Assembly: GCF_025612915.1 (NCBI RefSeq)
Contig: NC_069118.1
Span: forward strand, 17,560,539 to 17,624,538
DNA from: Magallana angulata
Lineage: Eukaryota; Mollusca; Bivalvia; Ostreida; Ostreidae
Direction of reading: 5' to 3'
DNA length: 64,000 bases
How positions within the stretch are numbered: the first letter of the stretch is position 1; each line of letters begins with the position of its first letter. Below, piece after piece: positions 58,839-64,000 of the stretch. A program made the position numbers and the translations under genes. Under the pieces are notes generated by a model. The model did not search any database. It saw only the letters and a list, made by a program, of their open reading frames with translations, and was not told the origin of the DNA.

Positions 58839-59656
58839 CAAAACACCTGTATTTATTACTAAGTATGTAATAAAAGTATATCTTATTAGGCTGCATGTCA
58901 TAAGCTCTCAACACTCCATCATGTTTGTCAATCTGTACAAAGACGCCATGTACATGTACAATATTGGACAATATGTACATGGATATCATGTACATGTATT
59001 CTATCAGACAATATGTACAAGGGTAGATACCCGGTAGTATGCACATGTAAATTTTCAACTCCAATTAATGAAAAACTTTAATTTGCAAAAAATTTATTCA
59101 ATTACATACAGTATACCATAATTACCATAATTATATATTAAATAAATAACTAAATATTCGAAAGATTAAAATATCAAAATTAATACATAACTTCACTGGG
59201 TAATGTATATCACAGTAAATCAAAGAGAATGATTAGATTTCATTCAACAATCAAAGAACGACAAAACAAAAATCGTTGGAAATGATCACTTCCAAATTGC
59301 ACATTGGTATTCATAAGGTAGACAGTTGAGCATGTAGCATAAACTACATATAATAATACATATTATTCATTATATTTCAATAGTATACTTGGTATACAGT
59401 CTCTGTACATAAATGTAGAATCTTATGGCAACATTCTGTAGAATACCGGTATAACATGGCATGATATCAGCTAAGCTTGCCTTTAGGTTTTGCAAATTTG
59501 GATACATGAAAAGATACAGTTTTTTCTAGCATAAATAATTGTTCTGACTGATTATTAACAGGATATGGCAACAAATCATTTAAAATAATTATCACAGTTT
59601 TAACAACAAAATGTTTCTTAAGTTTATAGCACCACGTAGCACAATGGATTCTCTTG
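58839..59656. other. 3' flank of the RCC1-type gene
   Basis: Source-like version of the flank found in diverged form at 11500, 21400, 33100 and 44870. SINE-free target site at 58919-58929. A minus-strand AATAAA candidate lies at about 59090. No coding exon. Confidence 0.6.
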
Positions 59657-60221
59657 CTAATTGCCCACAGAATGAAGAGCGTTTAGAACACACTTGGGAC
59701 AGGCCAGAGGCAGAAGATCCCCTCTGTTATAGTACTTTACCAGAACTTGGGCACTACTTGGTACACTGGCATGACCATGTGCAAGTTCTTTCTGAAACTT
59801 GACCAAAACTTCCTCCAGAAAGTTCTGCTTTGTGTAATAATGTCCGCATGTGAACAGGACACTGTTATTGGTCTGACTCGAATCAAGCACCTGTTCCCCG
59901 TGAAGCTTTTCGTCTAAATGGTCCACCTCGCTGCGTGTCATGGCAATGAACTGTTGCGACTCGGTGCCTTTCTGAAGATTCTGCACAACGTCTTGCCAGA
60001 GCTGCTGATAGGGGATCATTTTGTCACTGGGCTGAAGGTCAAGGCCGTGACCTTCACTGCTCTCCACAAAAAAAGGCTGGTAGGCTTGGTGACATATTGG
60101 ATGTTTCTTTTCAAAGTCAACTGACTGTAGTTTTTTGATAACGTTTTGTAAGACTGTCATTGAAAATTTTGTGGAGAATGAGAGGTTTGCTTCAGCAGCC
60201 AATCGCTTCTCTGACCGTGGC
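59657..60221 (-). CDS. Terminal coding exon of the RCC1-type gene
   Basis: Begins after TTTTTAG with the G that completes a Trp codon, then PRSEKRLAAEANLSFS, and ends LHSVGN plus TAG. It holds the zinc motif residues C and H of FTCGHYY and the C..C of CPKC. Its 3' part is the source of the pseudo-exon at 12726-13000. Confidence 0.85.
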
Positions 60222-63200
60222 CTAAAAACAAACAATGAATCATTGTAAAAGAGTACCAGAAAATCACAACATGATGGTGTGTCTTCAATCTAAGGGGGTG
60301 TTGAACAGTAAATTCTTAATTTTCTTCTGCATCTGCCTTTAACAATTTTTTCAACCAAAAATAACATCAGGTAACCAGCCCAGTATTATAACCTGAAGAA
60401 AAAAGCTGCTCACCAGAAAATGATGACAGACAAAATACAGGAGAGATGATCCAAGTACGGACTCAATAATTTCTCTAAATCTACTGCTTCCAATTCTTCA
60501 GTCTCCCAAAACTGCAAGACCTAAAAATACACAAAGTAAATTTCATTCTCCTCTACAATTTATCAAAAAACATGAAATGTATGTATATGGGTGTATCATT
60601 TGTTTGAAAGAAGATAATTGTCTGCATTTGTGTTGGGATTATTTAGAATCCAGTCAAATAAATAATGAGCTTTTAAAATGATACAAGATATAAAGATATC
60701 GTGAACACAAAACAAAGACACTTTGCATTATGAAATAATATATATCACAGTACCTCCATAATTAGAATCCTATATCTTTCTTCTTTTTGTCCAGCAGGCA
60801 GATCTTGTTTCACACAGAGCCTGAAATATACACAACAAAAAGATTTACATGTTCATGTATTACATCAACTATTAATACTGAATAAACAAATCTAATACTC
60901 AGAAATGTAGTCATCAAATACAGAATCTTTCAATTATAATCATTGGGGAAAAAAAGATAAACATCTAAAGGGCAATTGATGAATTAATTTAAGACTGGTG
61001 TATATTTAGAAAAATTAAAATATGTTATCATCAAAAGGACTCTTCCCCTAACCTAAAATAAACCCCATGAACTTTAATCTTTAGAAACCAAAAAGCAATT
61101 GCCATATAAAACAGAAAAGTTTTACTACTTAATATGCTGTAATTGTACTATTTAAGTTTTTGATTTTTTTTCTCTTTCTTTTTCCCAAAACCGTTTTTTG
61201 CCAACCCCCCCTTTTTTTCGCCCATCTGAACATATATTTTTATGCATATATTTTTATGCTTCATCATACCATTCTATAAATACCGGTAAGAGCATTATTG
61301 AATTTGTCATTTATATATTGCACTTTACATGTATTACCTTGCACCTTATGCAGAAGGCTTACATAGGCATTGCCTGCTGCCTAATCCATTTATGTAAATG
61401 TATATTTGCATAATCAAATATTTTCAAATCAAAAGTTTTAAAATTGAGAATTTGATTATTAAGGTCTTCATGCCCTAACTTTTATACTGCAGCATCTTCA
61501 AACCAGAAATGCTGTTAATGGAGGGTTTGGTTAATAATAACATATTATGAAGACAAGTTAAAAATACTCACTGAATATAGAGGTTGATAATTGCTGACAC
61601 GATCGCATTAAACTTGGCTGTATAATGATGCTTGTATTTCTTAAGTGCAGACAGGTGAAAGGTCAAGGCCTGAAAAAGAAAGTATTTGAAAATGACTGAA
61701 AAAATGTTTTAAGGAAAACCTTATTTTTGGAAATTGTACAAAAATGTCATATTTGCTGGGTCTACATGCAAGTAGCCTGGTGCCATATCTACTGCACTAT
61801 GAAATTTGATGAACAATTATCTCAATATAAATATGTCGACGAACATTGTTAACAAAAACAAAAACAAAATTTAACCCCCAACAAATATTTCTGCTCTTTT
61901 TTGTTGTAAATAAATTAAAATATTTCTTCACTAACCAAGCCCTACTAACACAAATTATATCAATCATCTTTAAACATGCGGTATCTCCCAGGATTTGGTT
62001 TCATTTGGCTTACCTGTGAATAATTTTAATTGCTATTAATTGGCATATTCATTAATAAATCTGATCAATAATTGGCTAACCTGTGAATATTTTTGATTGC
62101 TATTACATGTAATTGGCATACACATGAATAAATATGATCATAAATTGGCTAATCTGTGAATATTTTGATTGATAAATGGCTTACCTGGGAATAATTCTGA
62201 TTGTGAATGCCCACATAGACAGCACTCAACCAGTCCTTCAGATCTACACATCTCCTGAGGAACTGGAGGCAGTGACAGAACTCGGACAGGTGCTACAAAG
62301 AAAATAGACTTATCAAATGCCTGTATTTGGCATGCTCGTATTGTTTTGATAAGCTTGCTTTGTCAATAAAATTTCCATATCTGCTTCACTTACACTTAAG
62401 TGCTCTCCAATTACATCAGCAGACTCTGAATGTACTTATCCTTCAGACTTTACAGAATAATTACAATTGTTATCTACATGTACATGTACTTTTCATCAAT
62501 TGCCCATGACCATCATTTAAAAACTTACAGTTTTATTGTTGCCATGACTCAAAATTGTTATTTCAAGCAATTTAAAGCAATTTAAACATTCTTTTTAAAA
62601 TCTTATTTTACCATAATGTTTGAATATACCAGCTTAATCAGCTAGATTATTCTCCTTTCAAACATTTCATATTTACAACTACTACCTCATGAGCACTTTC
62701 TCAAAGAATAAAGAAGGTATCGTGTTTCCAAACTGCAAGGAAAGATTAAACTTCAAAGCATTAGACAGACAGAGTCTGGGTCATCCATGGTTTTCCAGAG
62801 AAGAACAGGAAATATTGTGTTTTTCAAAATATCAAATATCAAAAGTCATTGTTTCAAGATTTAGTCAAGGAAAACACATTATTCACTTTGCCAGTGATTA
62901 CAACATAGAATTATACTGAAATGTCTCTGTATTGTACTTGCCTCTAATACTTCCAGGATGACAAGTCGGTTGTATTTGGTCTCTGTCAAAGACTGGAGAT
63001 CTGGTAACTTATCCAAGTGCCTGCTATCAAATCTTTCTAATCCAAGCTGCTCAAAAAACAGAAACTGCACTATATCAAAACCCCACAAACCATTTTTTCC
63101 CTCAAAACATGAATCATAAATCATCACTTCAAAAATTAAATAATTTTGCAAAATTTGTGTTCTGAAGGCCTGCAGACTAAAATTCAGGAGAAAATGTTTG

Positions 63201-64000
63201 ATCAACGATTTTCAATGAATGAAAAATTAATTCCCAACATTCAACATGAAACCCTACCCAGTGTTCCTCACTGCTGTCAAAGGAGTCGGACCTTGACAGA
63301 CTGGTGTGCCTTATCCTACCGGCAGGTTTAGGGGCAGGGATACCAGCACAGACGGTGGGGACCAGTATCTCTGTAACGGGAGCATAGGTTTCCCTGTGTC
63401 TGTGGTGAGTGTGTATTCGGCTGTGTTTGGTGCTGGTTGGACTTGTGGAATCCATCTTGTCCATTCCAAGCTATAAAAAATATCAATTACTTAGTTATCA
63501 CACTATTTCAAGAAAGCTATGATTGAACATAAAAAATTAAAAAACAGCATTTTTTAAACAAAATATTTTGTCCTAGAACCATTTTAACAAGAGTGTGGAC
63601 TTTGGGTAGTTGTGTCAAACAGCAATGTGATGTAGCCCTGTCTATTTCATTGTAGGCCACTCAGTCATAACTCTTCGAAATCAACAAAATTTGTCTGGCT
63701 TTTGAGCTAAGACTACGCAATCAGTGTAAATTTCACTTAAAACCAGCATCATTTTTAACTTGTTAAATGCAAGAAAAGGATAGATACGTCCTACTGAAAG
63801 TCCAAGGCCTTTTTAAGATGGTTCAAAGTGTGGCTTTTGGAAGAAATCACAGGTTTATCATACAAATACAAATCTTTGGTGCTTACCTGGCCAAAGTCAT
63901 TCTTTCCCCACACCCACACCAATCCCTCGGTGTCCATGGTAACATTGAACTCTCCTCCGGAGGCTAAATGGGCCATTTGTCGGTCGTTAATCTGAGTGAT
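59657..64000 (-). CDS. RCC1-repeat protein with C-terminal RING-like zinc motif, 3' part (eight exons)
   Basis: Spliced gene running off the right edge. Coding exons read from the minus strand: 63887-64000 (partial), 63258-63470, 62942-63046, 62185-62292, 61572-61669, 60754-60820, 60414-60520 and 59657-60221. All phases agree, giving 458 residues to the stop. The first exons form an RCC1 repeat (GLVWVWGKNDFGQ joined to LG, completing the GQLG motif). A Ser/basic linker follows (SLSRSDSFDSSEEHW). Then about 200 residues are helical (VILEVLEHLSEFCHCLQFLR, ALTFHLSALKKY). The C-terminus has FTCGHYY and, about 45 residues on, LACPKCVLN, a RING-like Cys/His set. I do not recognise the orthologue. 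RCC1 propellers with a zinc end suggest a scaffold, exchange or ubiquitin-linked role, which is inference. One intron has a GC donor. Confidence 0.85.
62942..63046 (-). CDS. Internal exon of the RCC1-type gene with a GC donor
   Basis: 35 codons (LGLERFDSRHLDKLPDLQSL onward). The 3' boundary that keeps the frame into HLSEFCHC is GAG|GCAAGT, a classic GC-AG intron; no in-frame GT alternative joins the next exon without loss of residues. Confidence 0.75.

Overview
The window looks like AT-rich nuclear DNA of a marine invertebrate, most likely a bivalve mollusc such as an oyster. This is inferred from the expanded B-box/NHL gene family, spliced genes with GT-AG introns, a tRNA-derived SINE, TTAA-flanked MITEs, a Tc1-like remnant and long GA/CT/TA/poly-G tracts. 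Species cannot be named from sequence alone.

The main content is a tandem array, all on the minus strand, of intronless-coding, RING-less TRIM-like genes (two B-boxes, coiled coil, C-terminal NHL-type beta-propeller, about 551-554 residues). Nine near-full-length copies occur, called here A (7390-9061), B (18202-19857), C (25459-27112), D (29861-31521), E (36995-38650), F (41347-43013), G (47153-48817), H (51196-52853) and I (55162-56826). B, E, G and I are open; A, C, D, F and H carry stops or frameshifts. Two propeller-only fragments (about 23.7 and 35.4 kb) and two orphan 5' ends (about 27.5 and 39.1 kb) bring the total to 13 pieces. Most copies have the same 5' module: a non-coding first exon containing CCGCCATTTT, a palindrome GTCAGCTGAC just upstream, a GT donor, a roughly 130-150 nt intron, and an AG acceptor abutting the ATG.

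Layout. 1-7.4 kb: palindromic repeats, a Tc1-like remnant, and the diverged 3' flank of copy A. 7.4-9.3 kb: copy A, the oldest pseudogene. 9.3-17.8 kb: diverged upstream flank, a pseudo-exon of the right-hand neighbour gene (about 12.7-13.0 kb), a long inverted repeat, microsatellites and a solo LTR inside a TA tract. 17.8-40.9 kb: two head-to-tail copies of an 11.5-11.7 kb unit, each with two near-full genes, one propeller fragment, one orphan 5' end, one SINE and three MITEs. 40.9-59.6 kb: copies F to I and their flanks, including a roughly 500 bp cassette found in opposite orientations at two paralogous sites. 59.66-64.0 kb: the last eight coding exons of an RCC1-repeat protein with a C-terminal RING-like zinc motif, running off the right edge.

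The 3' flank of that RCC1-type gene recurs in diverged form at the upstream end of several array blocks. This suggests the array began when a single B-box gene just 3' of the RCC1-type gene was duplicated with part of its neighbour. The sequence fits a rapidly turning-over family, plausibly immune-related, but function is inferred from domain architecture only.
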